A DNA stretch of 64,000 nucleotides from Caballeronia calidae (GCF_900044055.2 NZ_FCOX02000031.1:1-64000), one strand, 5' to 3'; positions 35,701-44,668 are shown, numbered from the stretch's first letter. The notes: generated by a model not told the origin, from the sequence alone. Program-made: numbers and translations.

Positions 35701-37344
35701 ATGACAGCCGGCATGTACGACGATGGCCTTCCCAAAACGGCCGCCAACTTCGCGGCGCTGACGCCGCTCACGTTCATCGAGCGCGCGGCGTCCGTGTATC
35801 CGACGCGCCCCGCCATCGTCCACGGCAACGTGCGGCGCAACTGGGCCGAGACCTATGCGCGCACGCGGCGGCTCGCGTCGGCGCTCGCTGCTCGCGGCAT
35901 CGGCCCTGGCGATACGGTCGCCGCCATGCTGCCGAACACGCCCGAAATGGTCGAGGCGCACTTCGGCGTGCCGATGACGGGCGCCGTGCTCAACACGCTC
36001 AACACGCGGCTCGACGCAGCCACGCTCGCGTTCATGCTCACGCATGGCGAAGCGAAGGCCGTGCTCGTCGATCGCGAGTTCTCGGAGGTCGTGAAGAAAG
36101 CGCTGGCCAGCGTGCCGCAGCCGGTGCTCGTGATCGATGTCGACGATTCGCAGTACACGGGCGCGGGTGAACGCATCGGCGAAATCGACTATGAAGCGTT
36201 GCTCGCGAGCGGCGATCCCGCATACGAATGGTCGCCGCCATTGGATGAATGGAACGCCATCTGCCTGAACTACACCTCAGGGACGACGGGCAATCCGAAG
36301 GGCGTCGTCTATCACCATCGCGGCGCATACACGAATGCCATCAGCAACGTGCTCGAATGGGACATGCCGAGGCACGCCGTGTACTTGTGGACGCTGCCCA
36401 TGTTTCATTGCAACGGCTGGTGCTTTCCGTGGACCGTCGCGGCGCGCGCGGGCGTGAACGTGTGTTTGCGCCGCGTTGATGCGAAGACCATCTTCGATCT
36501 GATCAGAAGCGAAGGCGTCACGCATTATTGCGGCGCGCCGATCGTGCAGAACCTGCTCGTCAATGCGCCCGACGAGATGAAGGCCGGCATCGAACAGAAA
36601 GTCCACGCGATGGTCGCGGGCGCCGCGCCGCCCGCCGCGATGATCGAAGGCATGGAGCGCATGGGCTTTCAGTTGACGCACGTGTACGGGCTCACGGAAG
36701 TCTATGGCCCCGCCGCCGTCTGCGCGCAGCAGGACGCATGGAGCACGCTCGATATCGGCGAGCGCGCGCGGCTCAACGCGCGGCAAGGCGTGCGCTATCA
36801 CTTGCAGGATGCGGTGAGCGTGCGCGATCCGATATCGATGGAACTCATGCCCATGGATGGCGAAACCATCGGCGAGATCATGTTCCGCGGCAACATCACG
36901 ATGAAGGGCTATCTGAAGAACGCAGCCGCGACGGAAGAAGCGTTTCGCGGCGGCTGGTTCCATACGGGCGATCTGGCCGTCGCGTATCCGGATGGTTACG
37001 TGCGCATCAAGGATCGCAGCAAGGACATCATCATCTCGGGCGGCGAGAACATATCGAGCATCGAGGTGGAGGACGTGCTGTACCGGCATCCGGCCGTGCT
37101 TGCGGTAGCTGTCGTCGCGAAGCCGGATACGCGCTGGGGCGAGACGCCTTGCGCGTTCGTCGAATTGAAGGCAGGCGCGGAAGTCACCGCCGAAGAGCTG
37201 ATCGCGCATTGCAAGAAGCATCTCGCGGGCTTCAAGGTGCCGCGCGCGATCGAGTTCTGCGAGCTGCCGAAAACATCGACCGGCAAGATCCAGAAGTTCG
37301 AGCTGCGCAAGCGCGCGGGTTCGGTCGCGGCGATCGACGTTTGA
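35701..37344 (+). CDS. Acyl-CoA synthetase (AMP-forming, short/medium-chain type)
   Basis: A 547-residue enzyme that activates a carboxylic acid to its acyl-CoA by way of an acyl-AMP. Motif A5-like segments include NYTSGTTGNPKGVVYHHRG, then THVYGLTEVYGP, GGWFHTGDLAV, IKDRSKDIIISGGENI and the C-terminal TSTGKIQKFELRK with the catalytic Lys. The start ATG follows GAGGAGACAACC. The enoyl-CoA hydratase gene begins 14 bp after it, pointing to degradation of a short- or medium-chain or aromatic acid. Confidence 0.94.
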   Translation: MTAGMYDDGLPKTAANFAALTPLTFIERAASVYPTRPAIVHGNVRRNWAETYARTRRLASALAARGIGPGDTVAAMLPNTPEMVEAHFGVPMTGAVLNTLNTRLDAATLAFMLTHGEAKAVLVDREFSEVVKKALASVPQPVLVIDVDDSQYTGAGERIGEIDYEALLASGDPAYEWSPPLDEWNAICLNYTSGTTGNPKGVVYHHRGAYTNAISNVLEWDMPRHAVYLWTLPMFHCNGWCFPWTVAARAGVNVCLRRVDAKTIFDLIRSEGVTHYCGAPIVQNLLVNAPDEMKAGIEQKVHAMVAGAAPPAAMIEGMERMGFQLTHVYGLTEVYGPAAVCAQQDAWSTLDIGERARLNARQGVRYHLQDAVSVRDPISMELMPMDGETIGEIMFRGNITMKGYLKNAAATEEAFRGGWFHTGDLAVAYPDGYVRIKDRSKDIIISGGENISSIEVEDVLYRHPAVLAVAVVAKPDTRWGETPCAFVELKAGAEVTAEELIAHCKKHLAGFKVPRAIEFCELPKTSTGKIQKFELRKRAGSVAAIDV

Positions 37345-37358
37345 TGGAGAGCATCTCA

Positions 37359-38138
37359 ATGAGCGAACTGGTTCTGATCGAACGCGACGCTTACCAGATC
37401 AAAGGCGTCGTCAAGCTGACGTTGAATCGTCCCGACGCGTTCAATGCGCTATCGGAAGCGATGCTCGAAGCGCTCGAACGCGCGTTGAAGGATGTCGCCG
37501 AATCGGATGCGCGTGTGGTCGTGCTTGCCGGCGAAGGCCGCGCGTTCTGCGCGGGACACGATCTGAAAGAGATGCGCGCCGAGCCCGCGCTCGACTACTA
37601 TCGCGCGCTTTTCGCGCGCTGCTCGCGCATGATGCTCACGATTCAACGCATGCCGCAGCCGGTGATCGCGCGCGTGCATGGCGTCGCGGCGGCGGCGGGT
37701 TGCCAGATCGTCGCGATGTGCGATCTCGCGGTGGCATCGAGCGAGGCGCGCTTCGCGGTATCGGGCGTGAATCTCGGGCTTTTCTGCGCGACGCCGAGCG
37801 TGCCGCTGACGCGCAACGTATCGCGCAAGGCCGCGTTCGAAATGCTCGTCACCGGTGAGTTCATCGATGCCGCCACGGCGCGCGAGCGCGGCCTCGTGAA
37901 TCGCGTCGTATCGCCCGATGCACTCGACGATGCCGTGCACACGCTCGCCGCCACCATTGCCGCCAAGCCGCGCGAAGCGGTCGCGGCCGGCAAGGGCCTG
38001 TTCTATCGGCAGCTCGAAACGGGCATCGAAGCGGCGTACGCGCTCGCATCGGAAACGATGGCCTGCAACATGATGGACGACGCCACGCTCGAAGGCACGC
38101 AGGCGTTCATCGAGAAGCGGCCGCCGCGCTGGACCTGA
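37359..38138 (+). CDS. Enoyl-CoA hydratase/isomerase (crotonase family)
   Basis: A 259-residue protein. The first half reads LTLNRPDAFNALS, then VVLAGEGRAFCAGHDLKEM (oxyanion hole) and VIARVHGVAAAAGCQIVAMC, the second oxyanion region. Instead of the classic catalytic pair seen in E. coli hydratase, the region after it has NLGLFCATPSVPLTRNV, as in E3-like members, so hydratase activity is not certain. The start at 37359 has GGAG nine bases upstream; an ATG at 37344 overlapping the previous stop is the alternative. Confidence 0.92.
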   Translation: MSELVLIERDAYQIKGVVKLTLNRPDAFNALSEAMLEALERALKDVAESDARVVVLAGEGRAFCAGHDLKEMRAEPALDYYRALFARCSRMMLTIQRMPQPVIARVHGVAAAAGCQIVAMCDLAVASSEARFAVSGVNLGLFCATPSVPLTRNVSRKAAFEMLVTGEFIDAATARERGLVNRVVSPDALDDAVHTLAATIAAKPREAVAAGKGLFYRQLETGIEAAYALASETMACNMMDDATLEGTQAFIEKRPPRWT

Positions 38139-38142
38139 GCGC

Positions 38143-38532
38143 TCAGCTTACGTGCTCGACCGGATGCCTTTCGAGCCACGCGTTCTCTTCATCGCTGTAT
38201 AAACGCGAGCGCGTGAGAAAGCGCAGTCCGGTCGGGCGCTCGAGCGAGAACATGCCGCCGTTGCCCGGCACCGCATCGATGATGAGTTGCGTGTGCTGCC
38301 AATACTCGTACTGCGATTCGGTCATGTAGAAGGGCACGCCGCCGATCGCGCCGAGCCTGACGTCCGATCTGCCGACCATGAACTCGTTCACTGGAAAGCA
38401 CATCGGCGCGCTGCCGTCGCAGCATCCGCCGGATTGATGGAACAGCACGTCGCCATGCTCGGCCCTGAGTTTTTCGATCAAGTCGATCGCCGCGGGCGTC
38501 GCGGTCACGCGCAGCACTTCCTGTTCGCTCAT
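38143..38532 (-). CDS. DUF779 protein associated with aldehyde dehydrogenase
   Basis: A 129-residue soluble protein. The Cys-rich FHQSGGCCDGSAPMCFP segment, the YMTESQYEYWQHTQLIIDA segment and the end GLRFLTRSRLY are family hallmarks. Genes of this family are regularly found directly after acetaldehyde or betaine-type aldehyde dehydrogenases. Here it lies 56 bp after one and is probably co-transcribed. Its role is unknown, but the conserved cysteines suggest metal binding or a chaperone role (inference). Confidence 0.9.
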   Translation of the reverse strand: MSEQEVLRVTATPAAIDLIEKLRAEHGDVLFHQSGGCCDGSAPMCFPVNEFMVGRSDVRLGAIGGVPFYMTESQYEYWQHTQLIIDAVPGNGGMFSLERPTGLRFLTRSRLYSDEENAWLERHPVEHVS

Positions 38533-38588
38533 GATGTCCCCGTTGTTCGAATCGGCCGCCGCCAGTAACAGCGGCGGCCTCACAGGCT

Positions 38589-40109
38589 TTAGAAGAAGCC
38601 GAGCGGCTTGTCGCTATAGCTGACGAGCATGTTCTTCGTCTGCTGATAGTGGTCGAGCATCATCTTGTGATTCTCGCGTCCGATGCCTGATTGCTTGTAG
38701 CCGCCGAACGCCGCGTGCGCCGGATACGCGTGATAGCAGTTGGTCCACACGCGACCCGCCTGAATCGCGCGGCCGAAGCGATAAGCCCGCGTGCCATCGC
38801 GCGTCCACACGCCCGCGCCGAGGCCGTACAGCGTATCGTTCGCGATCTCGAGCGCCTCTTCCTCGGTCTTGAAGGTCGTCACCGACAGCACCGGCCCGAA
38901 GATTTCCTCCTGGAAAATGCGCATCTTGTTGTGGCCTTTGAAGACGGTCGGCTTGATGTAGTAGCCGTTCTTCAATTCGCCATCGAAGCTATTGCGCTCG
39001 CCGCCGGAAAGACATTCCGCGCCTTCCTGCTTGCCGAGATCGATATACGACAGGATCTTCTCCAGTTGCTCCTGCGAAGCCTGCGCGCCGATCATCGTCC
39101 TCGTGTCGAGCGGATGACCCTGCGCGATCGCCGCGACGCGCTTCAACGCGCGTTCCATGAAGCGCTCGTAAATCGACTCCTGCACCAGCGCGCGCGACGG
39201 GCACGTGCATACTTCGCCCTGATTCAGCGCGAACATCGTGAAGCCTTCGAGCGCCTTGTCGAAGAAGCTGTCGTCGGCGTTCAGCACATCCTCGAAAAAG
39301 ATATTCGGGCTCTTGCCGCCCAGCTCCAGCGTGACGGGAATCAGATTCTGGCTCGCGTACTGCATGATGAGGCGGCCCGTCGTGGTCTCGCCGGTGAACG
39401 CGATCTTCGCGATGCGCTTGTTCGACGCGAGCGGCTTGCCCGCTTCCAGCCCGAAGCCGTTCACGACATTGAGCACGCCCGGCGGCAGCAGGTCTTCGAT
39501 CACTTCGAGCAGCACGAGGATCGATGCAGGCGTCTGTTCAGCCGGCTTCAGCACGACGCAGTTGCCGGCAGCGAGCGCGGGCGCGAGCTTCCATACGGCC
39601 ATCAGGATCGGGAAATTCCACGGGATGATCTGACCGACGACGCCGAGCGGCTCATGGAAGTGATACGCGACCGTATCGTGATCGATCTCCGAGATGCCGC
39701 CTTCCTGCGAACGCGCAGCGCTCGCGAAATAACGGAAGTGATCGATCGCGAGCGGAATGTCGGCGGCCATCGTCTCGCGCAGCGGCTTGCCGTTGTCGAT
39801 GGATTCGGCCAGCGCGAGACGTGACAGGTTCTGCTCCATGCGATCGGCGAGCTTCAGCAGCACATTCGCGCGATCGGTGACGGAGGTCCTGCCCCACGAT
39901 GCCTTCGCTGCATGCGCCGCATCGAGCGCGGCTTCGATATCGGCTTCGCGCGAACGCGGAATCGACGTGAAGGGTTCGCCGGTGATCGGCGAGATGTTGT
40001 CGAAATACTCGCCGCCCGCGGGCGGCACCCACTTGCCGCCGATGAAGTTGCCGTACTGCTTTTTGTAGGGGTATTCGGTGCTCAGGAACTGCATCTCTGC
40101 GTGATTCAT
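38589..40109 (-). CDS. acoD: Aldehyde dehydrogenase, AcoD/ExaC (acetaldehyde dehydrogenase) type
   Basis: A 506-residue NAD-dependent enzyme. Motifs: NFIGGKWVPPAGGEYFDNI, PWNFPILMAVWK, the NAD-binding FTGETTTGRL, the catalytic Glu in TLELGGKSPNIFF, and the catalytic Cys in NQGEVCTCPSR. The length and the FDNISPITGEPF start are typical of AcoD/ExaC. It likely oxidises acetaldehyde from ethanol or acetoin. A near-consensus sigma-54 promoter lies 72 bp upstream, as described in related bacteria for acoD, and a DUF779 gene follows. The ATG is preceded by GGAG. No AcoR-type activator gene is in the window. Confidence 0.93.
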   Translation of the reverse strand: MNHAEMQFLSTEYPYKKQYGNFIGGKWVPPAGGEYFDNISPITGEPFTSIPRSREADIEAALDAAHAAKASWGRTSVTDRANVLLKLADRMEQNLSRLALAESIDNGKPLRETMAADIPLAIDHFRYFASAARSQEGGISEIDHDTVAYHFHEPLGVVGQIIPWNFPILMAVWKLAPALAAGNCVVLKPAEQTPASILVLLEVIEDLLPPGVLNVVNGFGLEAGKPLASNKRIAKIAFTGETTTGRLIMQYASQNLIPVTLELGGKSPNIFFEDVLNADDSFFDKALEGFTMFALNQGEVCTCPSRALVQESIYERFMERALKRVAAIAQGHPLDTRTMIGAQASQEQLEKILSYIDLGKQEGAECLSGGERNSFDGELKNGYYIKPTVFKGHNKMRIFQEEIFGPVLSVTTFKTEEEALEIANDTLYGLGAGVWTRDGTRAYRFGRAIQAGRVWTNCYHAYPAHAAFGGYKQSGIGRENHKMMLDHYQQTKNMLVSYSDKPLGFF

Positions 40110-40180
40110 TTCTAGGTGCTCCTCGCATGTCGACGTGAACGGGCCGGCGCTGCCGATGTCCGGCGCCGGTCGCCCTGGAT

Positions 40181-40196
40181 TGCGAGTTCCATGCCA
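40181..40196 (-). promoter_or_regulatory. Probable sigma-54 (-24/-12) promoter of the aldehyde dehydrogenase
   Basis: On the minus strand the sequence is TGGCATGGAACTCGCA. Against TGGCAYR-N4-TTGCW there is one mismatch (TCGC for TTGC), and the GG-to-GC spacing is the required 12 bp. A start site would fall near 40170, giving a leader of about 60 nt before the ATG at 40109. The spacing and position both fit; no other candidate in the leader does. Confidence 0.6.
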
Positions 40197-40287
40197 TTCG
40201 CCCGCGCGATGACGCGATGCACGCGAAAGCCGCATCGTCACGCGGTTTCGCATCGCATTTCAGGGTTTATACGAGGGCCCTGTGCTC

Positions 40288-40304
40288 TGTTCACATTCAG
40301 AACA
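40288..40304. promoter_or_regulatory. Possible activator-binding palindrome
   Basis: TGTTC-N7-GAACA forms a symmetric site about 100 bp upstream of the sigma-54 promoter. That is the usual distance of an enhancer site for AcoR/NorR-type activators. Only one good copy was found, whereas such activators often use two or three. Confidence 0.4.
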
Positions 40305-40660
40305 CCTGCCCCGCCTTGTAGCGATGCGATACAGCGTCATGCGAGTGTCATGTTTGTCCGGGGTGAACGTGCACTACCGCATCGGGCGCATCGTGTCTGC
40401 GGGCAAACGCTTATGGCACGAGTGTTCATATTGCAAAGCTTTTCACAGTTGTCTATGGTCATGCCCAGCCGTAGCAAAGCGTCGCATGTATATGTCGTTC
40501 CATCGCATGTTTGGGCGACGCGAAATGGCCTTGCGAGCGCGCGATGCAAACCGCGTGGGCGCTCGCATGACCACGGCGGGCTGCTGTCCGGCGACCCCGC
40601 ACGGCACCTCAAGCAAACGATGAGCGCGCATGTGCATGCATGACGCGCCACAGAGACCAC
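40305..40660. other. Intergenic region, 356 bp
   Basis: The divergent spacer between the sigma-54 region and the OFA transporter. A TGGCAC / TTGCA pair near 40411-40432 has the wrong spacing for sigma-54. Nothing else is recognised; the transporter promoter presumably lies here. Confidence 0.5.
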
Positions 40661-42058
40661 ATGAACAGCACAATCGATCAAGGGGCCGCGCACGGCCCGA
40701 CAGGCTTCTTCTCCAAGGAGGCGACCATCGCCCGGCCCGGTTTCTCGCGCTGGATGGTGCCGCCCGCCGCGCTGGCTGTTCACTTGTGCATCGGGCAGGC
40801 GTATGCGTTCTCGGTGTTCAATGCGCCGCTCACGAAGGTTATCGGCATCACGAAGTCCGCGCCCGATGACTGGTCGCTCACCACGCTCGGCTGGATCTTC
40901 TCGCTCGCGATCGTGTTTCTCGGTCTGTCGGCGGCATTCGCCGGCAAGTGGCTGGAGAAGGTCGGCCCGCGCCGCACGATGTTCACCGCCGCATGCTGCT
41001 TCGGCGGCGGCTTTCTCGTGTCCGCGCTCGGCGTCCATCTGCATCAGATCTGGCTGCTGTATCTCGGCTATGGCGTGATCGGCGGCATCGGGCTGGGGCT
41101 CGGCTATGTGTCGCCGGTCTCGACGCTGATCCGCTGGTTCCCGGACCGCCGCGGCATGGCGACCGGCATGGCGATCATGGGCTTCGGCGGCGGCGCGATG
41201 ATCGCCGCGCCCGGCTCCGTCGCGCTGATGAACCACTTCAAGAGCGCGACGAGCGCCGGCGTGGCCGAAACGTTCCTCGTGCTCGGCGTGCTGTACTTCA
41301 TCTCGATGACGATCGGCGCGCTCGCGATCCGCATCCCGCCGGCGGACTGGAAGCCGGCCGGCTGGACGCCGCCCGCGACCGCCAGCAAGATGATCACGAA
41401 GAACCACGTGCACATCGATCAGGCGTTGAAGACGCCGCAGTTCTATCTGCTGTGGCTCGTGCTGTTCCTGAACGTGACGGCGGGCATCGGCGTGCTCGGC
41501 CAGGCATCGGTGATGATTCAGGAAAGCTTCAAGGCATCGATCACGGCGGGCGCGGCGGCGGGCTTCGTCGGGCTGCTCTCGCTCTTCAACATGGGCGGGC
41601 GCTTCGTGTGGGCGTCGGCGTCGGACTGGATCGGCCGCAAGAATACGTACTTCGTGTTCTTCATCCTGGGCGCGGTGCTGTATTTCCTCGTGCCGCAATT
41701 CGCCGGCGCGGGCAACATCGCCCTCTTCGTGCTGGCGTATGGCGTGATTCTGTCGATGTACGGCGGCGGTTTCTCGACCGTGCCCGCGTATCTCGCGGAC
41801 ATGTTCGGCACGGCGTTCGTCGGCGGCATTCACGGACGGCTGCTGACCGCCTGGGCGGCCGCGGGCGTCGCGGGTCCTGTGCTCGTCAACTATGTGCGCG
41901 CGTATCAGGTGTCGCATGGCGTCGTCGGCGCCGAAGCTTACACGATGACGCTGCATATCATGGCGGCGCTGCTCGTCATCGGCTTCCTGTGCAACCTGCT
42001 CGTCACGCGGGTGCATGAGAAGCATCACATGAACATGCCGGCGCAGGCCGCCAACTGA
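40661..42058 (+). CDS. MFS transporter, oxalate/formate antiporter (OFA) family
   Basis: A 465-residue inner-membrane protein with twelve hydrophobic segments. OFA features: the N-terminal PPAALAVHLCIGQAYAFSVF, GWIFSLAIVFLGLSAAFAG, and the cytoplasmic KMITKNHVHIDQALKTPQFY loop followed by the second six helices. OFA members exchange oxalate/formate or carry other carboxylates. The 45-residue gene 21 bp downstream encodes its usual small partner. I choose ATG 40661; the ATG at 40640 gives seven extra residues and neither has a strong ribosome binding site. Confidence 0.92.
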   Translation: MNSTIDQGAAHGPTGFFSKEATIARPGFSRWMVPPAALAVHLCIGQAYAFSVFNAPLTKVIGITKSAPDDWSLTTLGWIFSLAIVFLGLSAAFAGKWLEKVGPRRTMFTAACCFGGGFLVSALGVHLHQIWLLYLGYGVIGGIGLGLGYVSPVSTLIRWFPDRRGMATGMAIMGFGGGAMIAAPGSVALMNHFKSATSAGVAETFLVLGVLYFISMTIGALAIRIPPADWKPAGWTPPATASKMITKNHVHIDQALKTPQFYLLWLVLFLNVTAGIGVLGQASVMIQESFKASITAGAAAGFVGLLSLFNMGGRFVWASASDWIGRKNTYFVFFILGAVLYFLVPQFAGAGNIALFVLAYGVILSMYGGGFSTVPAYLADMFGTAFVGGIHGRLLTAWAAAGVAGPVLVNYVRAYQVSHGVVGAEAYTMTLHIMAALLVIGFLCNLLVTRVHEKHHMNMPAQAAN

Positions 42059-42079
42059 GATTCAGGAGAGAGATCCGCG

Positions 42080-42217
42080 ATGAATACCCGCATCGATACT
42101 CACGAGGGCAGCTCGTCCAATAAAGGGCTGTTGCTGTTGTTCTGGGCGTATGTGCTGATTCCGCTCGCATGGGGCGTGACGAACACGCTCACGCAGGCGA
42201 CCAAGCTGTTCCAGTAA
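42080..42217 (+). CDS. OFA transporter small subunit, 45 residues
   Basis: A single-helix membrane peptide with hydrophobic core GLLLLFWAYVLIPLAWGV followed by TNTLTQATKLF. Peptides of this size and pattern follow OFA-type transporters in many proteobacteria and are considered a small subunit. AGGAGAGAGA precedes the ATG. It follows the transporter stop by 21 bp, so the two are almost certainly co-expressed. Confidence 0.85.
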   Translation: MNTRIDTHEGSSSNKGLLLLFWAYVLIPLAWGVTNTLTQATKLFQ

Positions 42218-42321
42218 GTCGGCAGGAAAGTTATCGCGCGCCGGAGGGCCGATTCGATGTCGGCTCACGGCGCGCGTTTTATTTGCGGCTCGCCGCCCGC
42301 GATGCGAGCCGCGTGCGAGTC

Positions 42322-42441
42322 TCAATGCCCGCGCTTCTCCACCCGGTTCAGGCTGCGGCGCGCGAGCACGCTCATCAGGAGCGTGCCGCACACCAGCGCC
42401 GCGAGATACACGCCAGCCATCATCCATTCAACTTCAGTCAC
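42322..42441 (-). CDS. Small membrane protein, 39 residues
   Basis: GTG start with AAGGAG seven bases upstream. The peptide begins VTEVEWMMAGVYLAALVCG, then a hydrophobic helix, then the basic tail RRSLNRVEKRGH, as expected for a one-pass protein with the tail in the cytoplasm. It is opposite in direction to the OFA pair. The family is not recognised; short YtcA/CydX-like or toxin-like peptides are possible, but nothing in the sequence decides it. Confidence 0.6.
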   Translation of the reverse strand: MTEVEWMMAGVYLAALVCGTLLMSVLARRSLNRVEKRGH

Positions 42442-42704
42442 GCCTGTTCTCCTTCGAATTGAGCCGCGGCCGGGCGCCGCGGGAGTGATTCACGCGATTG
42501 CAACTGCGTTCTGGCCTGATTTACGGCACGCGCGCGCAAAGGTTTAGCGGCGCGTCGAATCAAAGTGCGCAAACGGTGCGACAGAGAAACCGACCGGTCG
42601 TTCGATTCCAAAACGCGCACGACCGCGCGCGCTGGCGTATCGTTCGATTAGCGCCGAAGAGCGCGCGACGACATTCCCCACAAACGACAAAATGGTCCAC
42701 GACG

Positions 42705-43010
42705 ATGAACACGTCCCGTCGCAGCTTCATGATTTTCAGCATCGGCATGGGCCCGGCGCTGTGGCTCACGCAAGCCCGGGCCGACGCGCCGCATCTGAGC
42801 GAATCCGATCCGGCTGCCGCCGCCGTCGGCTACAAGGAGGACGCCGCGAAAGTGGACAAGGCGAAGTATCCAAACTTCGCGGCGGGACAGACGTGCGCGA
42901 ACTGCTCGCTGTTCCAGGGCAAATCGAGCGATGCCTGGGGCGGCTGCACGCTGTTCAACGACAAGCTCGTGGCCGGGAAAGGATGGTGCGCGTCCTACAC
43001 GAACATGTGA
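42705..43010 (+). CDS. High-potential iron-sulfur protein (HiPIP)
   Basis: A 101-residue exported precursor. The signal carries SRRSFM, a twin-arginine motif, and should be cleaved near ARADA. Four Cys (64, 67, 81, 95) in the pattern C-x2-C-x13-C-x13-C bind one 4Fe-4S cluster, with GWCASYTNM as the typical end. It is a periplasmic electron carrier. Its partner here is not obvious; no photosynthesis or thiosulfate genes are near. The ATG lies after a short AT-rich leader. Confidence 0.92.
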   Translation: MNTSRRSFMIFSIGMGPALWLTQARADAPHLSESDPAAAAVGYKEDAAKVDKAKYPNFAAGQTCANCSLFQGKSSDAWGGCTLFNDKLVAGKGWCASYTNM

Positions 43011-43017
43011 TGCCGCT

Positions 43018-43524
43018 TCAGCGCACGGAATAGCCGACGAAACGCCAGACCTTGTCCGAATCGAGGATGAACGTCACCATTTCGCGCGCTGAACGATTGG
43101 CCTGGCTGAACTGGGTATCGAAGAGAATGTTGATGTACGCACCGGCCGGCATGTTGCCGGAGCCGTCGTAGTGATAGTGTTTGACGCCCATCGGCATGCG
43201 CATGCCCGGCGTGCCGAGCGGCGCGCGGTCGTGTGTGATCTTCTTCGTGAAGTCATCGCGTGAAATGATCTGTTTCGCGATGGGCGACGCCTGATCCCAT
43301 ACCTCGCCTGTCTTACTCTGATCGATCAGCCTGACGATGGCCAACGCTACCTGAGCGATGTCCTGGTCTTGCTTGTCGAGCGCGTCCTGCTGCTCCTTCG
43401 TGAGCGAGCGAGCGGCGGCGGATTGAATCGGCTGCTGCGGAGCGGGAGCCTGTTGCGCCTGACATGCGACGCTGGTCGATATCAGCAGAAGTGCGCCGAG
43501 CGAAGGTTTGATGCGTGCGTTCAT
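43018..43524 (-). CDS. Exported DUF4019 protein
   Basis: A 168-residue precursor. A signal peptide (LGALLLISTSVACQAQ) contains a Cys at residue 21, but VACQA is not an ideal lipobox, so plain secretion is as likely. A Pro/Gln linker follows, then the DUF4019 domain (about 55-168) with DQASPIAKQIIS, GMRMPMGVKHYHYDGSGNMP and the final KVWRFVGYSVR. The function of the family is unknown. Convergent with HiPIP, with a seven-base gap. Confidence 0.85.
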   Translation of the reverse strand: MNARIKPSLGALLLISTSVACQAQQAPAPQQPIQSAAARSLTKEQQDALDKQDQDIAQVALAIVRLIDQSKTGEVWDQASPIAKQIISRDDFTKKITHDRAPLGTPGMRMPMGVKHYHYDGSGNMPAGAYINILFDTQFSQANRSAREMVTFILDSDKVWRFVGYSVR

Positions 43525-43795
43525 GTTTCAGACGATGTTCGTGATCTGCTAGTGGATTGTATCGCCGTCACTGCGATGGATTGTAAGAAATACTGAGTTT
43601 CATGATCTTGATTGAATTTCGGATCGTTCAGGCTCTCGTGCGGCTGTGGTTGATAGCCCGGATTCTAGTGACGTGCAGCGCGTGCAACCCCCACATATCT
43701 CAATAAGCCAACCCCACGACTTCCGCATCCGACCGCGCACATTCCTTGCTGCCCATGAGAGAAGGTCAACTCAGTACTGACGCCGAGGTTTGAAA

Positions 43796-44668
43796 ATGCG
43801 ACTCGTCGACTGGAACATCCAATGGGGACGCGGCGTGGACGGCCGCGTCGATCTCGCGCGCATCGTCACGGAAGCCAAGGCGCTGCACGACTTCGATGTG
43901 CTGTGCCTGCAGGAAGTCACGCGCGGCTTTAACGAAAGCGAACAGGCGGGCGGTCTCGCGGGCCGCCCGAGCGCCGATCAGTTCGCCGAGCTCGAAGCGC
44001 TGATCCCCGGCGCGACTGTCATGGACGGAATCGGCTCCGACTTGCCGCCGGTGGGCGCGGGCCTTGCGCGCCGCCAGTTCGGCAACGCGATCGTGAGCCG
44101 TCTGCCGGTGCGTCAGGTCTTGCGCCATTCGCTGCCCTGGCCCGCCGATCCCGCGAAGCCATCGATGCTGCGCGTCGCGCTCGAAGCCGTCATCGAGACG
44201 GACGTCGGCCCGTTGCGCATCGTCAGCACGCATCTGGAGTTTTATTCGGAGAAGCAGCGCCTCGCGCAAGTGGCGCGTCTGCGCGAGCTGCACGCCGAAG
44301 CCTGCGCGCACGAGCGCCAGCCGGCGAAGGCCGAAAGTCAGGCAAGCCCGTTCGCCGATACCGCGCGGCCCGTTTCCGCGATTCTCTGCGGCGATTTCAA
44401 CAGCGCGTTCGACGCATCGGCCTATCGCGCGATGCTCGATCCGATCGCCGATGCGCCCTCATTCGTCGATGCCTGGACCTGCGCGCATCCGAACGAGCCA
44501 CGCGCGGCGACCGTGGGCCTCTACGATCACGATCAATGGCCCGATGGACCGTTCGCGTGCGACTTCATCTTCGTGACGGAAGACCTGAAGCCGCGCATCG
44601 TCGGATGCGAAGCGGATCAGCAGAGCCGGTCATCGGATCATCAGCCGATGTGGCTCGAGTTGCGTTGA
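43796..44668 (+). CDS. Endonuclease/exonuclease/phosphatase-family protein
   Basis: A 290-residue cytoplasmic protein. EEP fold motifs in order: RLVDWNIQWG (metal-site Asn), DVLCLQEV (catalytic Glu), IVSTHLEFY, CGDFNSAF (catalytic Asp/Asn) and SSDHQPMWLELR (catalytic Asp-His). This suggests a Mg2+-dependent phosphodiesterase or nuclease; the substrate is not known. A TTG six bases before the ATG is an alternative start. Its last 28 bp overlap the 3' end of the convergent peptidase-like gene. Confidence 0.9.
   Translation: MRLVDWNIQWGRGVDGRVDLARIVTEAKALHDFDVLCLQEVTRGFNESEQAGGLAGRPSADQFAELEALIPGATVMDGIGSDLPPVGAGLARRQFGNAIVSRLPVRQVLRHSLPWPADPAKPSMLRVALEAVIETDVGPLRIVSTHLEFYSEKQRLAQVARLRELHAEACAHERQPAKAESQASPFADTARPVSAILCGDFNSAFDASAYRAMLDPIADAPSFVDAWTCAHPNEPRAATVGLYDHDQWPDGPFACDFIFVTEDLKPRIVGCEADQQSRSSDHQPMWLELR

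Noticed and set aside
36528..37358. Upstream extension of the enoyl-CoA hydratase frame into the acyl-CoA synthetase gene
   Set aside because: The extension is Arg-rich shadow sequence overlapping a well-supported gene; the start at 37359 has a proper ribosome binding site.
40411..40432. Second TGGCAC / TTGCA pair as a sigma-54 promoter for the OFA transporter
   Set aside because: The GG-to-GC distance is 18 bp, whereas sigma-54 requires 12.
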